Shown here: positions 29,887 through 38,298 of the stretch, piece by piece
Numbering within the stretch: position 1 is the stretch's first letter
Layout of the letters: each line of letters opens with the position of its first letter
Origin: JAOZHU01 sp964632845
Lineage (GTDB): Archaea > Thermoproteota > Bathyarchaeia > Bathyarchaeales > Bathycorpusculaceae
Direction: 5' to 3'
DNA length: 40,646 nucleotides
NCBI GenBank assembly: GCA_964632845.1
Contig: CAZWDU010000016.1
Location: 1-40,646 of the forward strand
Translations under genes and position numbers: made by a program
The notes under the pieces: generated by a model
The model's database searches: none
Told to the model about the DNA's origin: nothing
What the model saw: the letters and a program-made list of their open reading frames with translations, nothing else

Positions 29887-31254
29887 CTATTTGAACGCTG
29901 AAAGATGCTCAAGCTTCATGCCCATCAAAGCTAAATCCGCAAGGTTCTCAACGCAGCCCATGCTGGCGTCTATATTGCGGTATACGGGGTGAACCCACAT
30001 GCATTCAGGTGCAAGATTAAATTGCAGCGGAACCTCCAAGCGTACGCCATACCGCTTCGCCAAGTCCCTGATTAACTGGCCTTTTTTGCAGGCGTTGCGT
30101 GCGGCTGCGTAGCTCTGCACTAGTTTGGGCGAGGCGAAGGCGCCGATGCCGTGCCATAACGCGGCGTTTTCAGGCGAACCTAACGCGTACAGAAAGAACT
30201 GTGGGGAAGAGGGCGTCTCCGCAAAACTGTAATCAGCAAGAGCGTTACCTGTTATTGTGAAGTTGTCTTTGGCTTGTGCGATGCTTACGTCGTCGGGGTG
30301 AATTGCGTTTGGGTAAAGCTTTGTGGTTTGGTATTTGACGCTGACGCTTTCCAACTTGTTGCCGTCAAAGTGGATTTTGCCTCGGGCGGCGCGTTTGGAG
30401 CCGTAGCCCCGTGTTGAATGCGGCACAGTCAGCAGCGTTGTCCGCTTAGCCATGCTTCGTTTCATGCAATCGTATGCTTGCTTAACTGCCTCGTAATCCC
30501 TGTGCACTTCGCTGATTACATGGTGCAATAAGCTGTTTTTTGTTTCCGCTTGCAATGTTGCCAAGGGCATGCGTAACGCAGAAAGCGATAAGTCCATGCC
30601 AAATAGTTTTGAAAGACGCTCCAACTGCTCATATTTTACGGCGTCTACGAAATCCACGTAGGAGCCGCTGGCGCTTTCCAGATGGCGGCTTATGAGTTCT
30701 ACCTCGCTTTTAGAGATTAAGGTTCCCTCGTACTTGGCTACGAACCGCTGGTCTACGGTGAGCTGATCTGTTTTAACGTACGCAGCAGGGAAAGCGCTTT
30801 GTCCGCTGGTGACTATTGTCTTTCGCATCGGATTCATGGAGTACCTGTCTGCCTCCACGTCATCTGTATTAAGCAGAAACGGCATAACGCAGCCTTCAGG
30901 CGGCTTTTTTACTGCTTCGCATATTTGCGCGGTGTCAGCAACATCTGGCTCGTGTAAGGCGTAAGTGTGGAAGTAGTTTCCGCACTCCGCGAGCAGGCGT
31001 GCGCCTATTATTCCTTGTACTTCCTCCACTGTTAACTGCGGGTTTGAGTATTCAGTTGAGGCTCTTAGAAAGAAGCGGTTTCCAGTAAAGGTTGAGTTGA
31101 GGCGGTGCCCGTTTTCGAATCGAAACAGGGACACGGCGCGGTTTTCTTCCACGTTGAAATCTGCAAGTTTTTCAACTAGGACTTTCACACATTGCCAAGA
31201 ACTTTGAAGGAAATTTTCCACCAGCACATAGCACAAGTCATCAGTCGTAACCAT
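29887..31254 (-). CDS. 455-aa conserved-looking protein of unknown function
   Basis: ATG 31254 directly follows the GNAT stop (TGAATG) with AGGGG upstream. No signal peptide or TM. Alpha/beta composition with a VDFVDAVKYEQLERLSKLFG segment mid-protein and a basic stretch RGYGSKRAARGKIHF. I do not recognise a family or catalytic motif. The tight linkage to a GNAT acetyltransferase and an HExxH protein suggests a common pathway, perhaps peptide or small-molecule modification. Confidence 0.7.
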   Translation of the reverse strand: MVTTDDLCYVLVENFLQSSWQCVKVLVEKLADFNVEENRAVSLFRFENGHRLNSTFTGNRFFLRASTEYSNPQLTVEEVQGIIGARLLAECGNYFHTYALHEPDVADTAQICEAVKKPPEGCVMPFLLNTDDVEADRYSMNPMRKTIVTSGQSAFPAAYVKTDQLTVDQRFVAKYEGTLISKSEVELISRHLESASGSYVDFVDAVKYEQLERLSKLFGMDLSLSALRMPLATLQAETKNSLLHHVISEVHRDYEAVKQAYDCMKRSMAKRTTLLTVPHSTRGYGSKRAARGKIHFDGNKLESVSVKYQTTKLYPNAIHPDDVSIAQAKDNFTITGNALADYSFAETPSSPQFFLYALGSPENAALWHGIGAFASPKLVQSYAAARNACKKGQLIRDLAKRYGVRLEVPLQFNLAPECMWVHPVYRNIDASMGCVENLADLALMGMKLEHLSAFK

Positions 31255-32100
31255 TCATCCCCTTTCCAGAGACTCAGCTATGTACGTGCAGCCCTTAGCT
31301 GCGGCGTTTCCTAAAAACATTCTTGTCACGCGGAATTTTTCCTGTAACCCCGCTTTGGACAACACTGAGAGAAGGGCGTTCTCTTCCGCTGACACACAAA
31401 TGAATACATCACGTTTTCTTAACTTGCCGAGTACTACTTGGAGAAGCGTCGCGGCAACATCACCGCGGTTTCTGCGGCAAATTAAAGGTCCAACGCCAGC
31501 AGTTTCCGCATAAACCGTTGCTGCGCAGTACCCTGCGATTCCATTCTCGTCAACCGTCATGTAGCATAAATTGTCCTTGTCACGGAGCATTGGCTCCAAC
31601 AGCTTCCTTCTGCACGCGCCAAAACAGCCGCTGTCAAAATCGATAAGGGCTGGGATATCCTGCTTTTTTGCTCTTTGCAGTTGCCCTGTTTCACCAGTCA
31701 CGGATAAAGCGACTTTTCCTTGAAAAACCAGAAAATCCACATCAGCTTTAAAACCAAACTGCCTGTAAAACCCGATTAGATGCGGGTAAGCGTAAAGCCC
31801 AATTGTCTCCACGCCTGTGCCTTTCAAGTAATTAATTGCGTGGCGCACCAGAAGCGCCCCAGCACCCTTTTGCCTGAACGCTGCTCCAACCACAAGATTG
31901 CCGAACCAGCCTACTTGCCCGTAACTCACGCATGTGGCGACGCCTGCGCGTTCCGAACCATGAAACAAAACAAAGCAACCGTCGGGTTCAAGTTTCACTG
32001 CGAACTCAAAATCCTCCACTGTCATATCCCAGCCCATTGTGTTGGCCAACTCAACCGCAAACGGGAAATCGTCAACGTGCATTTTTTCCACACGAAACAT
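31255..32100 (-). CDS. GNAT-family N-acetyltransferase
   Basis: 281 residues from ATG 32100. The GNAT core covers residues 1-125: NLVVGAAFRQKGAGALLVRHA is the acetyl-CoA-binding motif A and YAYPHLIGFYRQFGFKAD motif B. A second half (about 135-280) looks like another degenerate GNAT or acetyltransferase-18 type domain, seen in known two-domain members. Acetyl acceptor unknown. Frame is open to 32124, but MFRVEKM is the usual start. First gene of a leftward three-gene set. Confidence 0.85.
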   Translation of the reverse strand: MFRVEKMHVDDFPFAVELANTMGWDMTVEDFEFAVKLEPDGCFVLFHGSERAGVATCVSYGQVGWFGNLVVGAAFRQKGAGALLVRHAINYLKGTGVETIGLYAYPHLIGFYRQFGFKADVDFLVFQGKVALSVTGETGQLQRAKKQDIPALIDFDSGCFGACRRKLLEPMLRDKDNLCYMTVDENGIAGYCAATVYAETAGVGPLICRRNRGDVAATLLQVVLGKLRKRDVFICVSAEENALLSVLSKAGLQEKFRVTRMFLGNAAAKGCTYIAESLERG

Positions 32101-32236
32101 AAGCCTAGACCGTCGCCCTAACACATAAGCCTATTCCAGCACATTGAAGCAACACACTCGCAGCAACAAATCGTCACCAACAGTTACAAAAAGTTACTAG
32201 AATGTTTAATTTGCATTTCAATAACGTGCGCGTTGA

Positions 32237-32405
32237 TGGTGGGGCTGGCCGGATTTGAACCGACGACCTTTACCCGGAAACAGCGCTTGGCTGCTCCTAC
32301 GGGTTTCTCTAAGACCGCTCCAGAACTTCGTCATCCCATGCGGTCAGCAAACCCGTTGCTTGTTTTCTGGAGCCCGTCGTCTTAACCTGTCTGGACTACA
32401 GCCCC
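32237..32405 (-). tRNA. tRNA-Trp (anticodon CCA) with one clear and one possible second intron
   Basis: Acceptor GGGGCTG/CAGCCCC, discriminator A73, and CCA encoded. Anticodon stem ACGGG/CCCGT (3' strand at 32299-32303) encloses loop CTCCAGA, anticodon at 32368-32370. A 62-base intron at the canonical 37/38 position spans about 32305-32366. A further 29 bases in the variable region (about 32267-32295) must be removed to give a normal 5-base variable loop, so a second intron is inferred; an AGG repeat at its edges blurs the exact junction. The first intron has sequences complementary to both exons. Confidence 0.85.
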
Positions 32406-32642
32406 GCCCACTGCATGAAGCATAAAGTTACCTACCCAACATAAAAATATATTCATTAACCCCGCAACAAACCAGCCTCTTGCAGAGGAGCCCGCCAGAA
32501 AACGCTTCTGTTACTTTGCAACAATAAACCCCGCCTTTCCACAGCTACACCGCCAAATGAGACTGGGAAAACTTGCAGTGCATACAAACAGACAAAAAAC
32601 TTATAACATGTTCCAAACAATACATAATTTTTTGGGGTTAAA
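32406..32642. other. Intergenic region between tRNA-Trp and the four-TM gene
   Basis: No supported gene. It holds promoter sequences for both sides: A/T-rich TAAAAATATATT (about 32440-32452) suits the leftward tRNA-Trp, and CTTATAAC near 32598 the rightward gene. Confidence 0.45.
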
Positions 32643-33017
32643 ATGGAACTTGAGAAAATATCTAAGTGGGCATACATTCTCGTTGTCATCATAGCGATCG
32701 TTATGGGGCTAGTGGTTGGCTATATGGCGTGGAGCGGGTCTGTGGGAGCCATAGACGGCTGGGTAATGCTGATAATGCTGATCTTGGGCTTAATAATAGG
32801 TCTCTTAAGCATAACGACAAAAGAAGTAACACCGTTTCTAATAGCTACAATCGCTTTGGTGGTAGCTGCCAGCGTAAACGTTTGGGGACCTTTAGCAAAT
32901 ATACATGACCTATTATACAGCTTTGCCACCTACATCTTGAAGTACATAGTAGCGTTTGCCGCTCCCGCTGCTGTTGTAGTAGCAATAAAGTCAGTATTCA
33001 ACATGATTAAAGAATAA
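32643..33017 (+). CDS. Four-TM membrane protein, unknown
   Basis: 124 residues from ATG 32643, with a TATA-like CTTATAAC about 40 bases upstream. Hydrophobic segments: AYILVVIIAIVMGLVVGYMA, WVMLIMLILGLIIGLL, TPFLIATIALVVAASVNVW and IVAFAAPAAVVVAI. A short basic/acidic N-terminus precedes the first. Alone in its direction before the Fe-S gene; no family recognised. Confidence 0.7.
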   Translation: MELEKISKWAYILVVIIAIVMGLVVGYMAWSGSVGAIDGWVMLIMLILGLIIGLLSITTKEVTPFLIATIALVVAASVNVWGPLANIHDLLYSFATYILKYIVAFAAPAAVVVAIKSVFNMIKE

Positions 33018-33118
33018 AAAACAACAACCTCACCTCCCTTCTTTTTGTTTCTCCTCATATACCCGAAACCATACAAAAACACAAACAAATAATACTGAAA
33101 TAGCAATACAGGAAGCAT

Positions 33119-34033
33119 ATGACAATCAACACCAACTTCAATAAACTGTTGAAAGAGAACTGCAAAATCGCCATAGTCTCAACAAGCCGCATCAGTGAAA
33201 TACAACAGGAAATCGAAAGCCGCTGGAAAAAAGGTGAATTCAACGCGGAGTTCAGCCGTGAATACTTACCCAGATTCAAATTCACGTTTCCACCAGAGTT
33301 ATCCAACGCCCAATCACTCATTGTTGTCGCCATGAAAAGATCCCCAACGCAAGCAACCTTTACTTGGAAAGGAAAAACGCAATCGTTCATTCTACCCCCA
33401 ACATACACGGCTTATGATGAGAAAAGAATCTACATTGAACGCGTAATAGCAGAAGAAGTAGGAAAAGAAGGCTACAAAGTCGCCACGCCAATGCTGCCCC
33501 TGAAACTGCTCGCTGTACGTAGCGGACTAGCTAAATACGGACGAAACAACATCACGTACGTCTCAGGCATGGGCAGCTTCATGCGGCTCACAGCGGTTTA
33601 CTCAGACAAGCCATGCGAAAAAGACGCTTGGCAAGAAGCACAAACACGGAAGCGCTGCGAAACATGCGACCTCTGCAGCAAAGCGTGCCCAACAGGCGCA
33701 ATTTCCCCCGACCAGTTTCTACTCAAAGCAGAGAAATGCATCACGTACCACAACGAGAAAAAAGGCAGCATACCTTTCCCAGACTGGATAAAACCGTCAT
33801 GGCACAACTGCATCGTCGGCTGCATCCGCTGCCAAGCAGCATGCCCAGAAAACAAGCAATTCCTGCAAGAAGTCGGCGAAACAGCAGAATTCAACGAGGC
33901 AGAAACAAAACTGCTGCTGAAGGGAACGCCCATAGAACAAGTTCCCAAGGCAACTGTAGAGAAATTGAAGTTGCTCAGCCTCACCGACTACTTTGATGCG
34001 CTGCCGCGAAACCTGTCCGTGCTTCTGAAATAA
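33119..34033 (+). CDS. QueG-like iron-sulfur protein (epoxyqueuosine reductase family)
   Basis: 304 residues from ATG 33119. The C-terminal half has CETCDLCSKACP and CIVGCIRCQAACP, the two 4Fe-4S motifs of the COG1600 family; upstream is LAVRSGLAKYGRNN with GMGSFMRL, the conserved cofactor-pocket region. Bacterial QueG is cobalamin-dependent and reduces epoxyqueuosine in tRNA; archaea make archaeosine instead, so this homologue may reduce a different substrate. Cytosolic. Confidence 0.8.
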   Translation: MTINTNFNKLLKENCKIAIVSTSRISEIQQEIESRWKKGEFNAEFSREYLPRFKFTFPPELSNAQSLIVVAMKRSPTQATFTWKGKTQSFILPPTYTAYDEKRIYIERVIAEEVGKEGYKVATPMLPLKLLAVRSGLAKYGRNNITYVSGMGSFMRLTAVYSDKPCEKDAWQEAQTRKRCETCDLCSKACPTGAISPDQFLLKAEKCITYHNEKKGSIPFPDWIKPSWHNCIVGCIRCQAACPENKQFLQEVGETAEFNEAETKLLLKGTPIEQVPKATVEKLKLLSLTDYFDALPRNLSVLLK

Positions 34034-34139
34034 CAGGATGCATCACGGTAAAAAGAGCAACTTCGAATGGCGCATTAATGGATGGATTCTTCAAGCTAAA
34101 AGCGAAAGGTTAATGAAGGAAAAGTTAACGTTTAATGCT

Positions 34140-34263
34140 GGGTTTGCCGGCCACAGGGCGCGGGTCCCACCTGATCCCATTCCGAACTCAGAAGTTAAAC
34201 CGCGTTCCGTTCACAGCTGTAGTGTGGTCTTCGGCCACGTGAACCTGAGAAAGCTGGCAACCC
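34140..34263 (+). rRNA. rrf: 5S ribosomal RNA
   Basis: Contains the nearly universal 5S segment CCCACCTGATCCCATTCCGA followed by ACTCAGAAGTTAAACC. The 5' end (TGCCGGC) pairs with the 3' end (GCTGGCA) to close helix I. About 124 bases; ends may shift by a few. It is not linked to 16S or 23S genes here, as in many archaea of the TACK group. Confidence 0.93.
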
Positions 34264-34301
34264 ACTTTACACCTCCAAAAAACGGAGATAATTAGCCAAG
34301 A

Positions 34302-34308
34302 TTTATAA
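34302..34308 (+). promoter_or_regulatory. TATA box upstream of the DUF1512 gene
   Basis: TTTATAA, about 38-44 bases before GTG 34346. Transcription would start near 34330, after the earlier in-frame GTG at 34313, which supports the later start. Confidence 0.5.
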
Positions 34309-34345
34309 CTAAGTGCTAACAGTTTTGGGAGAAGATGGTGAAAAC

Positions 34346-35482
34346 GTGAACGTACTGGCGATGCTTCCCGCTTTAGAGAATCAGCTTTTTCCTACAGGCG
34401 ACACTATATCGCAGATTATCAGCATGTTGTTCTATGTTGTCTTCATAGTGTTCCTGTTTTATGGGCAACGTATTCAAATGTATGTCATGATACGTGAAGT
34501 TGAGGGCAGCCTCTACAAGCTGAAGTACATACGGGATGAAGGACGAAAAACCGCCATAGAGACGATAAAAGAAATCGGAAAGCCAGAAACTGACCCCTCA
34601 GCACGAGTTGACCGTTACCTGGAATATTTCACAATTTCACCGCAAACCATGGACCCCGCGGGTATAGTCTACAAGCTGGACCACATATTAGACGTAAGAG
34701 ACACCCGCTTGAAAGACGAAGTTAAGTTAATGGCGCCGGCAGTTGACGAAGTGCAAACGAACAATTTGGAGAACACTTTGGAGGCGGCTATGGCGCTTAA
34801 CTACATTTACAAAGTCGTAAGGCACTATTACATTCAAGGCAAGAAAACATTAAGCCTCTACACCATAATGCAGTTGCAGATGATACTGCCTCTGGTTATG
34901 AAAGAAGCGGAAGCCTACGCAAACGCGCTGAAAGCTTTCGCTTACGGTCAACCAATAGGCGACGGCGCTGGACCATTATTAGCTGCAAAGCTTATGCACG
35001 GTTACGAAACGCGGAAAGTGCCTAAAGACTGCGTGGTCGCCACTGTACCCATAGAAGGCCGCACTGCTTTCATCATTAAGGCTGAAGGACCAGGCGGAAA
35101 CGTGGGTAAGCCTGGTGACGCCGTGAAAGCGGTCATTGATGAAAACAAAGGCAATATTGCTTCGGTAGTTATGATTGATGCTGGCTTGAAGCTTGAAGGT
35201 GAAGGCGTCGGCGAAGTAGCTGAGGGCATTGGCGCAGCTATTGGTGGACCTGGCGTTGACCAGTTCAAGATTGAAGAATCCATCGCGCAGTATCATATCC
35301 CGATTAACGCCGTGATAGTGAAGGAAGATATAGGTGACGCGGTTTCTCCGATGCGCAAGGAGATTTCCGACGCAATCGACAAAGCTATTGAAAGGGTAAA
35401 AGGCGTTATCTTGGAGAGAACAAAAGAAGGAGATAAAGTTATAATTGTCGGGGTGGGCAACACCATCGGCATTGGACAATAA
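34346..35482 (+). CDS. DUF1512 family archaeal protein
   Basis: 378 residues from GTG 34346 (GGTGA just upstream; the frame is open to 34313). An N-terminal TM (IISMLFYVVFIVFLFYG, about 25-42) anchors a cytoplasmic domain. That domain contains GDGAGPLLAAKLM, then IKAEGPGGNVGKPGDAV and VVMIDAGLKLEGE, and ends with IIVGVGNTIGIG. This matches DUF1512, an archaea-specific family of unknown function. It precedes by 14 bases a TM/zinc protein and is convergent with methionine aminopeptidase. Confidence 0.82.
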   Translation: MNVLAMLPALENQLFPTGDTISQIISMLFYVVFIVFLFYGQRIQMYVMIREVEGSLYKLKYIRDEGRKTAIETIKEIGKPETDPSARVDRYLEYFTISPQTMDPAGIVYKLDHILDVRDTRLKDEVKLMAPAVDEVQTNNLENTLEAAMALNYIYKVVRHYYIQGKKTLSLYTIMQLQMILPLVMKEAEAYANALKAFAYGQPIGDGAGPLLAAKLMHGYETRKVPKDCVVATVPIEGRTAFIIKAEGPGGNVGKPGDAVKAVIDENKGNIASVVMIDAGLKLEGEGVGEVAEGIGAAIGGPGVDQFKIEESIAQYHIPINAVIVKEDIGDAVSPMRKEISDAIDKAIERVKGVILERTKEGDKVIIVGVGNTIGIGQ

Positions 35483-35496
35483 AGGGGGAAAAGTGA

Positions 35497-35913
35497 TTGA
35501 GCAAAACTTCAGCAGCGCCTGGAACAGTTAAAATCTCAACGTTCGTGTTGTCAATAGTGCTCCTAGTTTTAGCGTTGTCCATAGTGGCTCTCGGATTAGC
35601 TGTCAACGCGTTTATGGCGGGAGAAGAAATCGTAGCAGGATACTTACTGGTTATAAGTGCCATTGCTATGTCCCTGTCGGTTTATGTGCTGTTGCAATCG
35701 CGGAGGCATGCAGCTAGCAGGAAAATTGTGAACCCAGCGATGATGACCACTATTGAATGCAAGAAATGCGGTGTTAAGAACGTGAGGGAGTTTCAGCGCG
35801 GCGACTACGTGTTCAAAGAGTTAGAACCCTGCCAGAAATGTCCAGACACGAAGATGATGATAACGGCGATTTACAAGGAAATTAAAGAGAAAGAAAAACC
35901 GCTTCCATTTTAA
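35497..35913 (+). CDS. Two-TM protein with zinc ribbon, partner of DUF1512
   Basis: 138 residues from TTG 35497 (GGGGGAAAAG upstream). Two TM segments (TFVLSIVLLVLALSIVALGL and VAGYLLVISAIAMSLSVYVL), then a cytoplasmic zinc ribbon (IECKKCGVKN and EPCQKCPDTK). The short gap to DUF1512 suggests a two-gene operon and perhaps a membrane complex. Overlaps the convergent map gene end by four bases. Confidence 0.75.
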   Translation: MSKTSAAPGTVKISTFVLSIVLLVLALSIVALGLAVNAFMAGEEIVAGYLLVISAIAMSLSVYVLLQSRRHAASRKIVNPAMMTTIECKKCGVKNVREFQRGDYVFKELEPCQKCPDTKMMITAIYKEIKEKEKPLPF

Positions 35914-36815
35914 GTCAGAATTTCACAGCCGTCGTCAGTTATAAGTAATGTATGTTCAGCTTGGGCAACAGGTTTTCTGCTGGCCTCAACGAAAACGGGA
36001 TAGCCCGTAAGTGCTTTTGACTTAAGCAACTCCTGGAAGGCTTCGCGGTGCTGCGCCTTTGGCACGGCGCCTTTCAGCCAACGCTCAGCAAAAGGCAATG
36101 TTCGGAAGTTGCTTTCGATGTATTTCAGAAGCTGCTTTGCGTAAGGGTTTTTTGCCGATTTAGCTTTGACTAAGCGGAAAATTGTCACTTCTGCGCTGTC
36201 GTCTACCCAGCCAACAGCTTCTGGAACGGTAACGAAGGGTTCTATGGCGTACAGTTCGCCTGTTCGGACTTTTGTTAGGGAAAATTGTGCGACATTGGGA
36301 ATGGAGGTCCCCGCGTGCACTAAGTATCTGCCTATTGAATGCCCTGTTAGGTTTGAGATGGGTTTGAAGCCGTGGTTTTTTATGTCGTTTTCGATTACGC
36401 CGCCGATTGTTGATGTGGGCATTTCTGCGCGGATGTTGTCAATGGCTGCTTTCAACGCGTGTTCCGCTGCAGCGGTCATGGCTGCGTATTCTGGGTTGAA
36501 GCATGCTGTAAAGGCGGTGTCGGTTACGTAGCCGTCTACGTGGACGCCCATGTCCACTTTGACTACAGCGTTTTCAGGTATTCGCCTCTCGTCGCTCGGC
36601 GGCGACGTGTAGTGGGCGGTTACTTCGTTTATGGAAACGTTGCAGGGAAACGCTGGCTTTCCGCCTTTTTCCCGTATGAGCGACTCCGCTTTTTCACATA
36701 CTTGTATTATGGGCATGTTTTCGCGGACGAAACTGCGCATTTCCTCGCGGCTTTCGCGGAGAATTTTGCCGGATAACCGAAATTTCTCAAGAGTTTCCTC
36801 ATCGTATGGACCCAT
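35910..36815 (-). CDS. map: Methionine aminopeptidase, type II
   Basis: Removes initiator methionine from nascent proteins. About 301 residues from ATG 36815 (GTG 36824 is an alternative). Pita-bread fold motifs: VTAHYTSPP (substrate His), KVDMGVHVDGYVTDTA (two metal-binding Asp), GHSIGRYLVH (metal His), YAIEPFVT (Glu) and QAEHTLLI (Glu). The 60-residue insertion between GHSIG and QAEH makes it the archaeal/eukaryotic type II form. Confidence 0.94.
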   Translation of the reverse strand: MGPYDEETLEKFRLSGKILRESREEMRSFVRENMPIIQVCEKAESLIREKGGKPAFPCNVSINEVTAHYTSPPSDERRIPENAVVKVDMGVHVDGYVTDTAFTACFNPEYAAMTAAAEHALKAAIDNIRAEMPTSTIGGVIENDIKNHGFKPISNLTGHSIGRYLVHAGTSIPNVAQFSLTKVRTGELYAIEPFVTVPEAVGWVDDSAEVTIFRLVKAKSAKNPYAKQLLKYIESNFRTLPFAERWLKGAVPKAQHREAFQELLKSKALTGYPVFVEASRKPVAQAEHTLLITDDGCEILT

Positions 36816-36824
36816 TAGAATCAC

Positions 36825-37077
36825 GTTTCGTGTTTAAAGCTTAGCGTCAACGTTTTATGTTGTATTCATTATAGTGGTGAAATCTCCCGCATAAACTTTC
36901 CCTCTTTTTTAGGGGTATATCGTCCATAATTCAGCGATATCTTTTCGGTGTCTTTTAGTTACTACTACTTCCAAAGTTGATTTGTTATTGTCATGAGAGC
37001 AAACATGTAATTTGTTGACAGAAGGCAGCGTTAACATTTTTATGTTTTACCCTTTATACTTATGCCGTGAATTAAGT
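36825..37077. other. Intergenic region, little visible
   Basis: Divergent gap between map and the nitroreductase. A/T-rich with the nitroreductase TATA near 37052; otherwise no gene, RNA or repeat that I can support. Confidence 0.5.
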
Positions 37078-37692
37078 ATGAATTCAGTTATTGAAGCAAT
37101 AAACAAACGACGATCTACCCGAGCATATGAGCAAAAACCCGTTCCAAAAGACATTATCGAAGCAATTATTGAAGCGGGTAATCAAGCACCCTTCACCTCA
37201 GTAACACGTTCTCAACCTTGGCGATTTGTTGTTGTCCAAGATCCAGAATTCAAGCAGGAACTCTTTCAGACTGCATTTCCGTTCTGGAAAAATGCCACAG
37301 ATGGAATGAAAGAACAATATCCCGAGATCTACGAAATGGCTACGTGTCTATACAATGCGATGGACGAACCCAAAGATGTAATCTATTATAATGCACCTGT
37401 AATCATCTTTGTAATAGGTCCCTCCACTGGAGGTGCTATAAGTTGTGCACTCGCATGCGAGAACATTATGATTGCGGCTACATCTTTTGGTCTCGGAAGC
37501 TGTTACACAGGATTCGGCGCCATGGTTAAAGACAACCCTGAAGTTGTGAAAGCTCTTGAATTAAACGAAAATGAACAGGTATACGGTCCAATCTTGATTG
37601 GTTACCCTGAAAAAAATCCTACTGCAGCTGTAGCTGATGCTTTAGAAAGAATAGGTGCTATTAAAAAAGAGCCAATAACTAAATGGATCTAG
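37078..37692 (+). CDS. Nitroreductase-family flavoprotein
   Basis: 204 residues from ATG 37078; the frame is open to 37012 but TTTATACTTA at about 37052 is a good TATA box for a near-leaderless start. RRSTRAYEQKPVPKDIIEA is the FMN-binding start, followed by GNQAPFTSVTRSQPWRFVVV, then FGLGSCYTGF and an IGYPE end. The family uses FMN and NAD(P)H to reduce diverse substrates; the true substrate is unknown. Confidence 0.87.
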   Translation: MNSVIEAINKRRSTRAYEQKPVPKDIIEAIIEAGNQAPFTSVTRSQPWRFVVVQDPEFKQELFQTAFPFWKNATDGMKEQYPEIYEMATCLYNAMDEPKDVIYYNAPVIIFVIGPSTGGAISCALACENIMIAATSFGLGSCYTGFGAMVKDNPEVVKALELNENEQVYGPILIGYPEKNPTAAVADALERIGAIKKEPITKWI

Positions 37693-37888
37693 CAAACCAA
37701 TAGCATTAATTTATGCAGAAGTGAACGTTGAGGTATGAATCAATTTTCCTGCCACGATAATCTTCATGTTTAGATCCACGACCATGAATACCAAACAGTC
37801 AGTACATTAAACGCAAGTCCCACAATTCTCAAGAATTAAAGCATATAAGCCAATTCTTCGAGATTAATATTTGTCAGGAGGCGATTGT

Positions 37889-38170
37889 ATGAAAGTTAGT
37901 GAGTTGATTGATAGAGAGGTATACGTTGAAAGTCTGAATGTTGGCAAAGTCAAAGATGTGCACTGTGACGGAGAAGACTGGAAAATAACTCATTTAGAAA
38001 TCGAGCTGACAAAAGAAGCAGCTAAAGAGTTGCTGGGGGCAAAGGCATCCTTCCGAAACGTTCTTGCTATATCAGCGGTTGGACCTACATCAAAATGTTG
38101 TATGTCTAGGAATAGAATAGACCTTCAAGTGTCAAAAGGCCAACTGCACATCTACTTGAGACCACCTTAG
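37889..38170 (+). CDS. PRC-barrel domain protein
   Basis: 93 residues from ATG 37889, with AGGAGG eight bases upstream. KVSELIDREVYVESLNVGKV then DWKITHLEIELTKEAAKELL is the PRC-barrel pattern. No additional domain. Stands alone; related in domain to 23850-24221. Confidence 0.8.
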   Translation: MKVSELIDREVYVESLNVGKVKDVHCDGEDWKITHLEIELTKEAAKELLGAKASFRNVLAISAVGPTSKCCMSRNRIDLQVSKGQLHIYLRPP

Positions 38171-38298
38171 AGTCTGAAACATAATAAATGAGCTTTCCAA
38201 ATCAACTAGACTCGTTTTGTTTTTTTGATGCCCTCTAATAACGTTGCTAAAAAACAATAATTCAAAGAGTAGGGGCAAAAAGACAAAAAGTGGTCTTT

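Noticed and set aside
34038..34295. 85-aa open frame
   Set aside because: It lies across the 5S rRNA gene, and its sequence is the chance translation of conserved rRNA.
34979..35479. 166-aa frame antisense to the DUF1512 gene
   Set aside because: Complement of a conserved gene; no ribosome-binding site and no protein-like motif.
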